Counted from the first letter of the stretch, positions 17,657 to 27,094 are shown. The stretch is 64,000 nucleotides of DNA from Nocardia amikacinitolerans NBRC 108937 (GCF_001612615.1 NZ_BDAU01000026.1:46385-110384), one strand, 5' to 3'. Made by a program: numbers and translations. The notes: generated by a model from the letters alone, not told the origin.

Positions 17657-18073
17657 TCAGGCGGGGAACTCGGGGAACCAGAGTCCGATCTCGCGTTTGG
17701 CCGACTCCGGGGAGTCCGAGCCGTGCACGAGGTTGTACTGGGTCTCCAGGCCGAAGTCGCCGCGGATGCTGCCAGGCGCGGCCTTCTCGACGGGGTCGGT
17801 ACCGCCCGCGATCTGCCGGAACGCGGCGATGGCGCGCGGGCCTTCCAGGACTGCGGCCACGACCGGGCCGGAGGTGATGAACTCGATCAAGGAGCCGAAG
17901 AACGGCTTCTCGGCGTGCTCGGCGTAGTGCTCCTTGCCCAGTTCCTCGGACACCTGCTTCAGCTCGAGGGCCGCGATCTTCAGGCCCTTGCGCTCGATAC
18001 GGGCCAGCACCTCGCCGACCAGGCCACGGGCCACGCCGTCCGGCTTGATGAGTACCAACGTCTGCTCAGTCAC
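17657..18073 (-). CDS. ndk: Nucleoside diphosphate kinase
   Basis: Ndk transfers the gamma-phosphate between nucleoside triphosphates and diphosphates through a phosphohistidine. The 138-aa protein starts TEQTLVLIKPDGVARG and carries the active-site motif NLVHGSDSPESA. GTG at 18073 is chosen because the family starts a few residues before LVLIKPDG; the open frame upstream gives an unrelated extension. Length is normal. It lies upstream of rne as in mycobacteria. Confidence 0.97.
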   Translation of the reverse strand: MTEQTLVLIKPDGVARGLVGEVLARIERKGLKIAALELKQVSEELGKEHYAEHAEKPFFGSLIEFITSGPVVAAVLEGPRAIAAFRQIAGGTDPVEKAAPGSIRGDFGLETQYNLVHGSDSPESAKREIGLWFPEFPA

Positions 18074-18186
18074 GGCGCACAGCCTAATTGACCCTGCCGA
18101 ACGGAGTCCGCCCAGAGCCCGCGCACGACCGGAGCGAAGGCGGAGGTACGCGTCATCGACCTTCGCGCCACTCACCGAGCCGGCGT

Positions 18187-18815
18187 TCAGCCGAGGTGCT
18201 CCCAGCCGCGTTCGGTGCGCGTCAGCTCGACGAAACCGCAGTCCAGCAGCAGTGGCAGCGCCTCGTCGTCAGGGTCGCGATAGTCGAGGACGCGGTCGAT
18301 CCCGCCAAGTCGCAACCAGGAACCGGCCTGGCCGAAGAGCCACCGGACGACCTCCGGCTCCCCCTCCGTCCGGCACACGTCGGCCCAGCCGCCGAGCCGC
18401 GAGATCCGCTCCGGCGGCGCCAGATCCGTGTCGATCTCGAGGTAGCCGAGATCCGTGCCAAATGCGGCCACTGCTCGGGGAGGCCGTAGGTGGCCGGTGC
18501 GGGTTCCCAGTTCGCGGCCACGAACCATTCCAGGACTCCGGCGTCGCGGTAGTCGTCGGAAACCTCCCGACCCGCTCCGTAGCGCAGCAGGTGCGCGGCG
18601 GCGACCACCGCCCCGGCTTGTTCGGCGACCAGCGTGACGCGTTCGATCACCCACGGATCGATGATCACTTCGGCCGGACGCCGTTCCAGCTGGCTCAACA
18701 CGGTGTTGACGGAAGCGGATACGCCGGGGATCACGGCCGCGATGTGGGCGTTGACGAGCCGGGTCAGCTGGTCGCGATCGTCGCGGCGGAAAGAACGGAT
18801 GACGAATTCGGGCAT
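18187..18815 (-). pseudogene. GNAT-like acetyltransferase gene split by a frameshift
   Basis: The first part (start MPEFVIRSFRRDDRDQL at 18815) reads to about WPHL and then loses meaning. The rest of a plausible protein (GTDLGYLEID ... RTERGWEHLG) continues in another frame to a stop at 18187. The switch falls near 18458-18465, in the run read on the minus strand as CATTTGGCACGG; one inserted base would restore a single frame of about 209 codons. N-terminal residues resemble a GNAT acetyltransferase. It may be a decaying gene or a base-calling error. It sits between ndk and the folC operon. Confidence 0.65.
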
Positions 18816-18903
18816 GGCGAATCTCCGGTGTTCGGTCGAGAGCACTCGACGAGGGGGATCCGCCAGGGGGACGGTATAGCGAGAACTATCGCAGCGCAGC
18901 CGT

Positions 18904-19326
18904 TTACCGGTTCATCCGCTGGCTCGGCAGCAGTCCGTGCTCCATGCGGCGCTTGACGTCGGCGCGCAGGATCAGGATGAACGCCCAGACGGCCACGAAC
19001 AGCAGACCGATGACGCCGATCGAGATGTGGATGAAGCCGCCAAGGATCACCAGCATTTGGAGGCCGAGGTTGAACGCCAGCGCCCATGGGCGGCGCTGCA
19101 AGCCCGCGCCCAAGATCATCAGCAGCGCCAGGATCACCAGGTAGCTGCCGGAGAACCAGCTGATCCCGCCGCCGACGTCGGCGACGACCGGCAGCGCCAG
19201 CAGCACCACGATGGACTCGAGGACCAGCGTGCCCGCCATGACGCCGCGCAGACCCTTCCACGGATCGGGCGCGGACGGTTGCGCGGGTGCGGTCGCGTCC
19301 TTGTCCCGCTCGCTTGGCTCACTCAT
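18904..19326 (-). CDS. DUF4233 small membrane protein
   Basis: The 140-aa protein has a charged N-terminus (MSEPSERDKD) and about four hydrophobic segments, starting with GTLVLESIVVLLALPVV. This gene regularly follows folC in actinobacteria (Rv2446c in M. tuberculosis, from memory). Its ATG overlaps the folC stop by 4 bp, so both are co-translated. Function is unknown; the link to folC may reflect operon structure only. The protein should lie in the cytoplasmic membrane with a short basic C-terminal tail. Confidence 0.85.
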   Translation of the reverse strand: MSEPSERDKDATAPAQPSAPDPWKGLRGVMAGTLVLESIVVLLALPVVADVGGGISWFSGSYLVILALLMILGAGLQRRPWALAFNLGLQMLVILGGFIHISIGVIGLLFVAVWAFILILRADVKRRMEHGLLPSQRMNR

Positions 19327-20780
19327 GCCGGGTCCTTTCCGAACAGCGCGCGGGCCGCGCCCGCCGTGACCACCGAGCCGGTGACGATGACGCCCGCCCC
19401 CGAAACGGCCTCGCCGGGGTCGCCGACCTCTTCGGCGATGGCGATGGCGGACTCCAGCGCGTCGGGCAGCGTGTCGGCGGTGACCACGCGCTCGTCGCCG
19501 AACCGCTGCACGGCCAGATTCGCCAGGCTGTCGACGTCCATGGCGCGCGGCGAGCCGTTGGTGGTGACGACGATCTCGTCGAACACCGGCTCCAGCGCCT
19601 CCAGGATGCCCGCGGCGTCCTTGTCGCCGAGCACCGCGACCACGCCGACCAGCTTGCGGAAGTCGAATTCCTCGCCGAGGGTCGCGGCCAGCGCCCGCGC
19701 GCCCGCCGGGTTGTGCGCGGCGTCGATGAAGATGGTCGGCGCGCTGCGCATCCGTTCTAGGCGGCCGGGGCTGGTGACCGACGCGAAACCGGCGCGCACC
19801 GCATCGATGTCGAGCTGACGCTCGGCGCCCGCACCGAAGAACGCCTCCACCGCCGCCAGCGCCAGCACCGCGTTGCGCGCCTGGTGCGCGCCGTGCAGCG
19901 GCAAGAAGATCTCGTCGTAGACCCCGCCGAGGCCCTGGAGCTCGAGCTGCTGGCCGCCGACGGCGACGCGGCGCGCGAGCACCTGGAACTCGGAGCCTTC
20001 GCGGGCCACCGCGGCGTCCACCTCGACGGCCCTGCGCAGCAGGACGTCCATCGCTTCGGGTTCCTGCTGCGCGATCACCGCGACGGTGTCGCGCGGAACA
20101 AGGCTCTCCGGCGCGCGTTTGATGATTCCGGCCTTCTCCCCCGCGATCGAGGTGAGGTCGGGGCCGAGATAGTCGATGTGGTCCAGCCCGATCGGGGTGA
20201 TCACCGCGACCTGACCGTCGATCACGTTGGTGGCGTCCCAGGTGCCGCCCATGCCGGTCTCCACGACCGCCACGTCGACAGGGGCCTCGGCGAACGCCGC
20301 GTAGGCCATGCCGGTGAGCACCTCGAACTTGCTCATCGCCGGACCGCCCGCCGTGGCCGACTGCGCGTCGATCATCTCGATGTAGGGCTGGATCTCCCGG
20401 TAGGTCTCGACGTACTTGGCCGGGCTGATCGGCGCGTTGTCGATGCTGATCCGCTCGGTGGCCAGCTGCAGGTGTGGGCTGGTGATGCGGCCCGTGCGCC
20501 GGTGCAGCGCGGTGAGCAGCGCGTCGATCATCCGGGTGACCGAGGTCTTGCCGTTGGTGCCCGCGACGTGGATCGCCGGATAGCTCTGCTGCGGGGAACC
20601 GAGCAGATCCATCAGCGTCGCGATGCGGGTCAGCGAGGGCTCGATCTTGGTCTCCGGCCAGCGCTGGTCGAGTTCGGCCTCGACCAGCGCCATCTCGGCG
20701 AGCTCCACCGGCGACGGGCCGGACCCGAGCCGGGCGCCTCCGTCGTCGTCGCGGTACTGCCGCTCCGGCTCCTCGTTCAC
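19323..20780 (-). CDS. folC: Bifunctional folylpolyglutamate / dihydrofolate synthase
   Basis: FolC adds glutamate to dihydropteroate and to folates, retaining cofactors in the cell. The 485-aa protein has the Mur-ligase-type ATP loop VAGTNGKTSVTRM, the folC motif ITSPHL, the GMGGTWDATNVI segment and the C-terminal DAAHNPAGA. GTG at 20780 is chosen because it overlaps the valS stop (GTGA) and matches the family start; the open frame upstream is antisense-type noise. The operon is valS-folC-DUF4233. Confidence 0.95.
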   Translation of the reverse strand: MNEEPERQYRDDDGGARLGSGPSPVELAEMALVEAELDQRWPETKIEPSLTRIATLMDLLGSPQQSYPAIHVAGTNGKTSVTRMIDALLTALHRRTGRITSPHLQLATERISIDNAPISPAKYVETYREIQPYIEMIDAQSATAGGPAMSKFEVLTGMAYAAFAEAPVDVAVVETGMGGTWDATNVIDGQVAVITPIGLDHIDYLGPDLTSIAGEKAGIIKRAPESLVPRDTVAVIAQQEPEAMDVLLRRAVEVDAAVAREGSEFQVLARRVAVGGQQLELQGLGGVYDEIFLPLHGAHQARNAVLALAAVEAFFGAGAERQLDIDAVRAGFASVTSPGRLERMRSAPTIFIDAAHNPAGARALAATLGEEFDFRKLVGVVAVLGDKDAAGILEALEPVFDEIVVTTNGSPRAMDVDSLANLAVQRFGDERVVTADTLPDALESAIAIAEEVGDPGEAVSGAGVIVTGSVVTAGAARALFGKDPA

Positions 20781-23455
20781 TTGACCGCCAATTCCGCCAG
20801 GCGCGCCCCGATGCGCTCCACCTCGGCGGCGGCGACATCGCGACGGTTCTTGATCTTGGCGACCACCGGTTCTGGCGCCTTGGCCAGGAACGCCTCGTTG
20901 CCCAGCTTGGCCTCGGTGCCCGCCAGTTCCTTCTCCGCGGCGGCCAGATCCTTCTCCAGGCGGCGGCGTTCGGCGTCCAGGTCGACCGCGCCGGAGGTGT
21001 CCAGCTCGACGGTCACCGTCGCGCCGCTCAGCCGCACCTCGACCGAGGCGGTGGCCGCGAACTCGGCGCCGGGCGCGGTGAGCCTGGCGAGGTTGGCGAC
21101 CGACGGCTCCAGCGCCGTCAGGTCGGCCTGCTCCAGACCGATCAGCTTGGCCGCGACCTTCTGCTTGTCGGCGAGGCCCTGGTCGCTGCGGAACCGGCGG
21201 ATCTCGGTGATCAACCGCTGAGCGTCCGAAACACGCTGCGCCGCAACGGTATCGGTGGCGTTTCCACTGGCCTGCGGCCACGCGGCGATCACTACGGACT
21301 CACCGCCGGTGAGCGCCTGCCACAGCGACTCGGTGACGAACGGGATCACCGGATGCAGCAGGCGAAGCACCGAATCCAGCACGTTGCCGAGCACGGTCCT
21401 CGTCGCGGCCGCCCGCTCCTCGTCGTCGGAGAACTGCACCTTGGCCAGTTCCAGATACCAGTCGCACAGCTCGTCCCATGCGAAGTGGTAGAGCGCCTCG
21501 CACGCCTTGCCGAACTCGTAGGCGTCGAAAGCCGAATCCACTTCCGCCAGAACCTGATCCAGGCGATCGAGGATCCACCGGTCGGCGTCGGTGAGTGCCG
21601 CGCGGTCGGGCAGTTCGCCGGGCTCGGCGCCGTTCATCAGCGCGAACTTGGTGGCGTTGAACAGCTTGGTGACGAAGCTGCGCGAGGCCAGCGCGTGCGG
21701 CTCGCCGACGGACAGGTCGCCGCCGGGCTGCGCGCCGCGGGCCAGGGTGAAGCGCAGCGCGTCCGCGCCGTAGGCCTTGATCCAGTCCAGCGGGTCGATG
21801 CCGTTGCCGCGCGACTTCGACATCTTCTTGCCGAACTGGTCGCGGATCAGGCCGTGCAGGAAGACGTCCTTGAACGGCACCTGCACCGCACCGGACTTGC
21901 CCGCGAGAATCGCCGGATCCTCGGAGACGAACATGCCGAACATCATCATTCTGGCGACCCAGAAGAAGAGGATGTCGTAGCCGGTGACCAGCACGCTGGT
22001 CGGATAGAACTTCTCCAGCTCCGGCGTGGCCTCCGGCCAGCCCATCGTGGAGAACGGCCACAGACCCGACGAGAACCAGGTGTCGAGCACGTCCGGGTCC
22101 TGCACCCAGCCCTCGGGGGCGGTCTCGTCCGGGCCGACGCAGATCACTTCGCCTTCGGGGCCGTACCAGATCGGGATGCGGTGGCCCCACCACAGCTGGC
22201 GCGAGATGGTCCAGTCGTGCATGTTGTCGACCCACTCGAACCAGCGCGGTTCCTGGCTGGCCGGGTGGATGACGGTGTCGCCGTTGCGGACCGCGTCACC
22301 GGCGGCCTTGGCCAGCGACTCCACCTTGACCCACCACTGCATGGACAGCCGCGGCTCGATGGGCTCGCCGGTGCGCTCGGAATGGCCGACGCTGTGCACG
22401 TACGGACGCTTCTCCGCGACGACGCGGCCCTCCGCTGCGAGCCGCTCGCGGACCTTGACGCGGGCCTCGAAGCGGTCCATACCGTCGAATTCGGTTCCGG
22501 TGTTCGCGATGCGGCCGCGCTCGTCCATGATCGTCGGCATCGGCAGGTTGTGCCGCAGACCGATCTCGAAGTCGTTCGGATCGTGCGCGGGGGTGATCTT
22601 CACGGCGCCGGAGCCGAACTCGGGGTCGACGTAGTCGTCGGCCACGATCGGGATCTGGCGGCCGGTGATCGGGTGCTCCAGGGTGGTGCCGATCAGCGTC
22701 TGGTAGCGCGGGTCGTCCGGGTGCACGGCCACCGCGGTGTCACCGAGCATCGTCTCCACCCGGGTGGTCGCCACGATGACGTGCGGTTCGTCGTCGTTCA
22801 GCGAGCCGTAGCGCAGCGAGACGAGCTCGCCCGCGACTTCCTCGTGCTTGACCTCGATGTCGGAGATGGCGGTGCGCAGCTCGGGCGACCAGTTCACCAG
22901 TCGCTCGGCGCGGTAGATGAGCCCGGCGTCGTAGAGGCGCTTGAAGATGGTCTGCACGGCCCGCGACAGGCCCTCGTCCATGGTGAAGCGGTCGCGGCTC
23001 CAGTCGACGCCGTCGCCGAGGGCGCGCATCTGCCACTGGATGGCGCCGCCGGACTCGCGCTTCCAATCCCAGACCTTCTCGACGAACAGTTCGCGGCCGA
23101 AGTCTTCCTTGGTCTTGCCGTCGACGGCGAGCTGCTTCTCCACCACGGTCTGGGTGGCGATGCCCGCGTGGTCCATGCCGGGCAGCCACAGCACCTCGTA
23201 GCCCTGCATGCGCTTGCGGCGGGCGAGGGTGTCCATCAGCGTGTGGTCGAGGGCGTGGCCCATGTGCAGGGTGCCGGTCACGTTCGGCGGCGGCAGCACG
23301 ATCGAGTACGCGGGCTTGCCGCTCGCGGTGTCGGCCTGAAAATACCCAGCGGCTACCCAGCGCTCGTACGTCTCGGCCTCCACGACGCTGGGGTCCCAGC
23401 TCTTGGGGAGGGCATCGGCACGATTACGCGAGTTGTCAGGGGCTGCGCTGGTCAC
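20777..23455 (-). CDS. valS: Valyl-tRNA synthetase
   Basis: ValRS charges tRNA-Val and edits threonine. The 892-aa class I synthetase has the HIGH-type motif HMGH in LPPPNVTGTLHMGHALDHT and the KMSKS motif in GKKMSKSRGNGIDP. The CP1 editing domain lies between them (about 190-330). It ends with a coiled coil rich in Leu, Glu and Lys (about 815-890), typical of ValRS. Start ATG at 23455. Its stop overlaps folC. Length is normal for the family. Confidence 0.97.
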   Translation of the reverse strand: MTSAAPDNSRNRADALPKSWDPSVVEAETYERWVAAGYFQADTASGKPAYSIVLPPPNVTGTLHMGHALDHTLMDTLARRKRMQGYEVLWLPGMDHAGIATQTVVEKQLAVDGKTKEDFGRELFVEKVWDWKRESGGAIQWQMRALGDGVDWSRDRFTMDEGLSRAVQTIFKRLYDAGLIYRAERLVNWSPELRTAISDIEVKHEEVAGELVSLRYGSLNDDEPHVIVATTRVETMLGDTAVAVHPDDPRYQTLIGTTLEHPITGRQIPIVADDYVDPEFGSGAVKITPAHDPNDFEIGLRHNLPMPTIMDERGRIANTGTEFDGMDRFEARVKVRERLAAEGRVVAEKRPYVHSVGHSERTGEPIEPRLSMQWWVKVESLAKAAGDAVRNGDTVIHPASQEPRWFEWVDNMHDWTISRQLWWGHRIPIWYGPEGEVICVGPDETAPEGWVQDPDVLDTWFSSGLWPFSTMGWPEATPELEKFYPTSVLVTGYDILFFWVARMMMFGMFVSEDPAILAGKSGAVQVPFKDVFLHGLIRDQFGKKMSKSRGNGIDPLDWIKAYGADALRFTLARGAQPGGDLSVGEPHALASRSFVTKLFNATKFALMNGAEPGELPDRAALTDADRWILDRLDQVLAEVDSAFDAYEFGKACEALYHFAWDELCDWYLELAKVQFSDDEERAAATRTVLGNVLDSVLRLLHPVIPFVTESLWQALTGGESVVIAAWPQASGNATDTVAAQRVSDAQRLITEIRRFRSDQGLADKQKVAAKLIGLEQADLTALEPSVANLARLTAPGAEFAATASVEVRLSGATVTVELDTSGAVDLDAERRRLEKDLAAAEKELAGTEAKLGNEAFLAKAPEPVVAKIKNRRDVAAAEVERIGARLAELAVK

Positions 23456-23533
23456 TCCGTGATTCTAGGGGTTGGCTCGACATGGCCTCGCCGCCTCCCC
23501 GCGCCCGCGCTCCCGGTGCGGACTCGGGTGCGG

Positions 23534-23585
23534 AAAAGAAAGGAGGCGGAGCCTTCGGTGGATGAGGGACACCGAACACTCCGCC
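23534..23585 (-). terminator. Rho-independent terminator ahead of valS
   Basis: On the minus strand GGCGGAG-TG-TTCGGTG pairs with CACCGAA-GG-CTCCGCC, followed by TCCTTTCTTTT. It most simply ends the thioredoxin-reductase-like transcript. It could also act as an attenuator in a long valS leader, since it lies 79 bp before valS. Confidence 0.85.
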
Positions 23586-23688
23586 TACGCCTCACAGCTT
23601 ACCGGCGATCCGCGAAACGGCCCCGAATCCTCGAGCAATTCTCAGCTTCCGCCGACACCGCAGGGAGGCATTCGGCCACGGGGCCGTT

Positions 23689-24639
23689 TCAGTGCACCGG
23701 AGCGGGGACCGCGGACTCCTCCTCGACCAGGTCACCGTTGATCGCGATGGCGGCCGCCGAGCCCGCGCCCGCTGCGGAGATCACCTGGGCGCCCGGGTCG
23801 GCGACGTTGCCCGCCGCCCACACCCCGGCCACGCTGGTCCGGCCGCGCGCGTCGGTGACCACGAAGCCGTCCGGACCGGTCGCGCAGCCGAGCGCGGTCA
23901 GCACGTCGTCGTTGGGCACGAAGGTGGGCGCGACGAACATCGCACCGCGCGGTACGGCCCGCCCGTCGACCATCTCCACGCCGCACAGTCGACCGTCCTC
24001 GACAACCAGCCGCGCGACCTCGCCGGGCACGACCCGCACACCGCGCGCGGCGAGCCGGGCCAGATCGTGCTCGGACAACTCCATCGTGTGCGGGAAGAAC
24101 GTCACGTCGGCCGACCACTGCGGCAGCAGCAGCGCGACGTGCACAGCCCTCGCCACCGCACCCGGTTCTTTTCCGCCGAGCACGCCGAGCGGTCGATCGC
24201 GCACCTCGTAGCCGTGGCAGTACGGGCAGTGCAGCACGTCCGCGCCCCAGCGCTCGCGCACGCCGGGCAGCTCGGGCAGCACATCGCGCAAGCCGGTGGC
24301 GACCAGCACCCGTCGCGTCGTCAACCGCCCGCCGCCCGCCAGGTGGAGCGTGAATTCGCCCGTGCTCTCGTTCTTTTCGGCGCCGATCACCGCGTCGTCG
24401 AGCAACTCGCCGCTGTATCCCGCGACTTCCGCCGCGCCGATCGTCAGCAGCTCGCCGGGCGGAAGCCCGTCCCGCGACAGGAAACCGTGCATGTGCGCGG
24501 CGGGGGCGTTGCGCGGCGCACCGCCCCTGACCACCGCGACCCGCCGCCGCGCCCTGCTCAACACCAGCGCCGCCGACAATCCCGCCGCGCCGCCGCCGAC
24601 GACGACCACGTCGTGGATCGCCTTGTCTTGTTCGATCAT
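23689..24639 (-). CDS. Thioredoxin-reductase-like FAD/NAD(P) oxidoreductase
   Basis: The 316-aa protein has an FAD-binding Rossmann motif (VVVVGGGAAGLSAALVLSRA) at the N-terminus, a redox-type CPYC in HCPYCHGYEVRDRP (about 134-137), and a C-terminal GVWAAGNVADPGAQV FAD motif. The second, NAD(P)-binding dinucleotide motif is poorly matched (LGVLGGKEPGAV). Thioredoxin reductase normally has CATC, so this is a flavin disulfide oxidoreductase of the TrxB-like family rather than TrxB itself. It is divergent from a HTH-cupin regulator 92 bp away that probably controls it. The substrate is unknown. Confidence 0.85.
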   Translation of the reverse strand: MIEQDKAIHDVVVVGGGAAGLSAALVLSRARRRVAVVRGGAPRNAPAAHMHGFLSRDGLPPGELLTIGAAEVAGYSGELLDDAVIGAEKNESTGEFTLHLAGGGRLTTRRVLVATGLRDVLPELPGVRERWGADVLHCPYCHGYEVRDRPLGVLGGKEPGAVARAVHVALLLPQWSADVTFFPHTMELSEHDLARLAARGVRVVPGEVARLVVEDGRLCGVEMVDGRAVPRGAMFVAPTFVPNDDVLTALGCATGPDGFVVTDARGRTSVAGVWAAGNVADPGAQVISAAGAGSAAAIAINGDLVEEESAVPAPVH

Positions 24640-24684
24640 TCGCGATCACCTCCGAACCTCAGGCTGCCGAGGACGGCCCGGTAT

Positions 24685-24702
24685 CGGCAACAATATTTGC
24701 CG
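24685..24702. promoter_or_regulatory. Palindromic operator candidate CGGCAA-N6-TTGCCG
   Basis: A perfect 6-bp inverted repeat with an AT-rich centre (CAATAT) lies in the 92-bp divergent gap between the oxidoreductase and the HTH-cupin gene. Its position suits a site bound by that regulator. Confidence 0.6.
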
Positions 24703-24731
24703 TTTCCGGGAAATGAGCGTGCACTGGGGAC

Positions 24732-25328
24732 ATGGACCAACCGGGCATCATCCAGGCGCTGGCCGAGATCGGCCCCCGGCTCAGGGCGTTGCGCACCCAC
24801 CGCGACATCACCCTGACCGCGCTCTCTGCGACGACCGGCATCTCCAAGAGCACGCTCTCGCGGCTGGAATCCGGCCAGCGCAAGGCCAGCCTGGAATTGC
24901 TGCTGCCGATCGCGCTGGCCTTGCAGGTGCCGCTCGACGAACTGGTGGCGGCCCCCAAGATCGCGGACCCCCGTGTGCACACCACGCCGCGACAGGTCAA
25001 CGGGTACACCGTCCTTCCGCTCACCGCGCGGCCCGGCCCGCTCCATGCGTTCAAGATGATCCTGCCGCCCGAGCGCAAGGACCCCGATCCCCGCGTGCAC
25101 GAGGGCTACGAGTGGCTCTACGTGCTGTCCGGCAGGCTGCGGCTGATCCTCGGCGAACACGATCTGATCATGGGTCCCGGCGAGACCGCGGAATTCGATA
25201 CCCGGCAACCGCATTGGTTCGGCAGCACCGGGCGCGGGCCGGTGGAGATCCTGAGCCTGTTCGGCAGTCAGGGCGAGCGGATGCACGTGCGCGCCAGGCC
25301 GCGTCGCCCGGCGGTGACCGATCGGTAG
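24732..25328 (+). CDS. XRE-family HTH regulator with C-terminal cupin domain
   Basis: The 198-aa protein has an N-terminal helix-turn-helix (about 14-65, with LSATTGISKSTLSRLESGQR) and a C-terminal cupin (about 115-185, with HEGYEWLYVLSGRLRLIL and GETAEFDTRQPHWF). Proteins of this layout (SutR/PuuR type) sense small ligands in the cupin and repress nearby genes. It is transcribed divergently from the TrxB-like oxidoreductase, with a palindrome between them. Autoregulation and control of the oxidoreductase are inferred. The ligand cannot be told from sequence. Confidence 0.9.
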   Translation: MDQPGIIQALAEIGPRLRALRTHRDITLTALSATTGISKSTLSRLESGQRKASLELLLPIALALQVPLDELVAAPKIADPRVHTTPRQVNGYTVLPLTARPGPLHAFKMILPPERKDPDPRVHEGYEWLYVLSGRLRLILGEHDLIMGPGETAEFDTRQPHWFGSTGRGPVEILSLFGSQGERMHVRARPRRPAVTDR

Positions 25329-25431
25329 CTCAGCGAGATACCAGCCGGTCGCGACGAATCATCCCTTCGATCGCGCGATCTCAGGGTTTTCCCGGTTGCC
25401 GAATCGGACCGGACTAGGGAGTCTGGAAGGG

Positions 25432-26124
25432 GTGAACCCCCCGCTCGATGCGCTCCCCCTGCACTCCCCCGAGCCGCGCATGCCGCTGGCCGCCGTCGGC
25501 GCGCTGACGCCGGTCGGCGTGCACGACCTGCGCGGTCGGACGATCGATGAATTGCGTTACCCCACAACGGCGGCCCTGATCTTCGCCGGAGTGCCCGGTG
25601 CGGGCAAGAGCACAGCGCTGCGGAAGTTCTTCGGTGCGACGGCGCAGGCCGAGGAGCCGCCCGCCGGTCCGTCCGGTTCGATCGTCCTGGATTCCCAGCA
25701 CGCGCGAAACCGCTGGCGGCACCGGCTCGGCTGGCTCCCCTATCCGCTGTGGCGTCCGGTCGTGCACGTCGCGCACTACGCGGGGATCAAGGCGGCGCTG
25801 CGCGACGCCGACGGACCGGTGGTGATCCACGATTGCGGCACCTTCGGCTGGAGCCGCAGGATGATCGCGCGCTGGGCGGCGGAATATCGCAGGGACTTGC
25901 ACGTCGTCATGCTCGACGTGCCCGCGACGGTGGCCAGGGCCGGCCAGTACGCCCGGGGCCGCCGCATCAACGGAATGTTCTTCACGTTGCACTGCCGCCG
26001 CTGGGACCGACTGATCCGAGACCTGGACCTCGAGGACCGGAACGCGCCGGTTCCGTCCTCGTCCGTCGTCATCGTGGACCGCTCCACCGTCAACCGCATG
26101 AGTCGCGTCGCGTTCGACGGCTGA
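25432..26124 (+). CDS. P-loop ATP-binding protein (AAA/zeta-like kinase fold)
   Basis: The protein has about 230 aa and a clear Walker A motif, FAGVPGAGKSTALR, and a likely Walker B-like stretch, VVIHDCGTFGW. The remaining sequence is basic (RRMIARWAAEYRR). Such proteins are often small-molecule or nucleotide kinases; no specific family is recognised. The start is uncertain: GTG at 25432 is used, with TTG at 25396 and ATG at 25480 as alternatives. It ends 4 bp before the convergent dagK-like gene, without a visible terminator between them. Confidence 0.7.
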   Translation: MNPPLDALPLHSPEPRMPLAAVGALTPVGVHDLRGRTIDELRYPTTAALIFAGVPGAGKSTALRKFFGATAQAEEPPAGPSGSIVLDSQHARNRWRHRLGWLPYPLWRPVVHVAHYAGIKAALRDADGPVVIHDCGTFGWSRRMIARWAAEYRRDLHVVMLDVPATVARAGQYARGRRINGMFFTLHCRRWDRLIRDLDLEDRNAPVPSSSVVIVDRSTVNRMSRVAFDG

Positions 26125-26128
26125 TCGC

Positions 26129-27094
26129 TCAGCGCACGAGCACCGTCAGTGCCGCGGGCACCGCGCGCAACGTGATCGGCAGCGTCCCCGCCGGTTCGCC
26201 ATCGGCGGTGGCGGGCGCGCCCGGTGCGGTGAGAGTCACCGCGGCGGCACGGTATTGGGCCACGGCGGGATGGTCGATGCGTTTGCCCGCGGAGAGGGCG
26301 GGCAGCAGCCGCAGCATCTCCGCCCGGGACACCGCGCCGACCACCGTGAGATCCAGCAATCCGTCGTCCATTTCGGCGTCGGGGCAGATCAGCATGCCGC
26401 CGCCGTAGGTGCGGGTGTTGCCCACCGCGACCATCACCGCGTCGGTCTCGACGACGCCGTCGCCCGGCGGATTGTCCACCGCGCCTTCGGCAACGCCGGA
26501 CAGCTCGATCCGGTAGGGCACGGTGAAACCGCCGGTGATCTCGGCCAGCGCGGCGAACGTGTAGCGGAGCCTGCCCTTGGGCCAGCTCATGCTGTTCGCG
26601 CGCAACGTGACTCGCGCGTCGAACCCGGTGCCGGTCACGGTGGCGAACCACATCGGAGTGAAATCCGGTGCGGGCGAATCGATCCGGCCGAGATCCAACA
26701 CCTTGCGGCGCCCGGCGAGCACCACGTCGACCGCCGCGGCGGGATCGTCGGTGGGGATGCCGAGCGCCCGCGCCAGGTCGTTGCCCGTTCCGCTCGGCAC
26801 CAGGCCGAGCGGGACGCCGGTCTGCGCGACCGCCTCCAGGATCACGCAGATCAGGCCGTCACCGCCGACGCACACCACCGCGTCGGGACGGGCGGCGGGA
26901 TCCGGGTTCGCCAGCGAATCGCGCACCAGCCGGACGGATTCGGCGGCGGACGGCGCGCGAATCTCGGTGACCTCGACACCGCGCTCGGTGAGCCTGGCGA
27001 TGGCCGCCGTCGCGGTGTCGTGGCCCTTGCCAGCGCCGGAGAGCCGGTTCGTGACGACCAGCGCCGAGCGAATGGCGCTTACCTGCGGGTTCAT
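26129..27094 (-). CDS. Diacylglycerol kinase-family lipid kinase
   Basis: The 321-aa protein belongs to the DagK/YegS/sphingosine-kinase family, which phosphorylates lipids such as diacylglycerol. It has CVGGDGLICVILEA and the PSGTGNDLAR motif (about 102-111), and a C-terminal beta-sandwich domain. The usual GGDGT is GGDGL here, a change in the nucleotide-binding loop. Its start overlaps the stop of the flavoprotein gene by one base (TGATG). The pair corresponds to Rv2251-Rv2252 of M. tuberculosis, where Rv2252 is a diacylglycerol kinase (from memory). Confidence 0.9.
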   Translation of the reverse strand: MNPQVSAIRSALVVTNRLSGAGKGHDTATAAIARLTERGVEVTEIRAPSAAESVRLVRDSLANPDPAARPDAVVCVGGDGLICVILEAVAQTGVPLGLVPSGTGNDLARALGIPTDDPAAAVDVVLAGRRKVLDLGRIDSPAPDFTPMWFATVTGTGFDARVTLRANSMSWPKGRLRYTFAALAEITGGFTVPYRIELSGVAEGAVDNPPGDGVVETDAVMVAVGNTRTYGGGMLICPDAEMDDGLLDLTVVGAVSRAEMLRLLPALSAGKRIDHPAVAQYRAAAVTLTAPGAPATADGEPAGTLPITLRAVPAALTVLVR

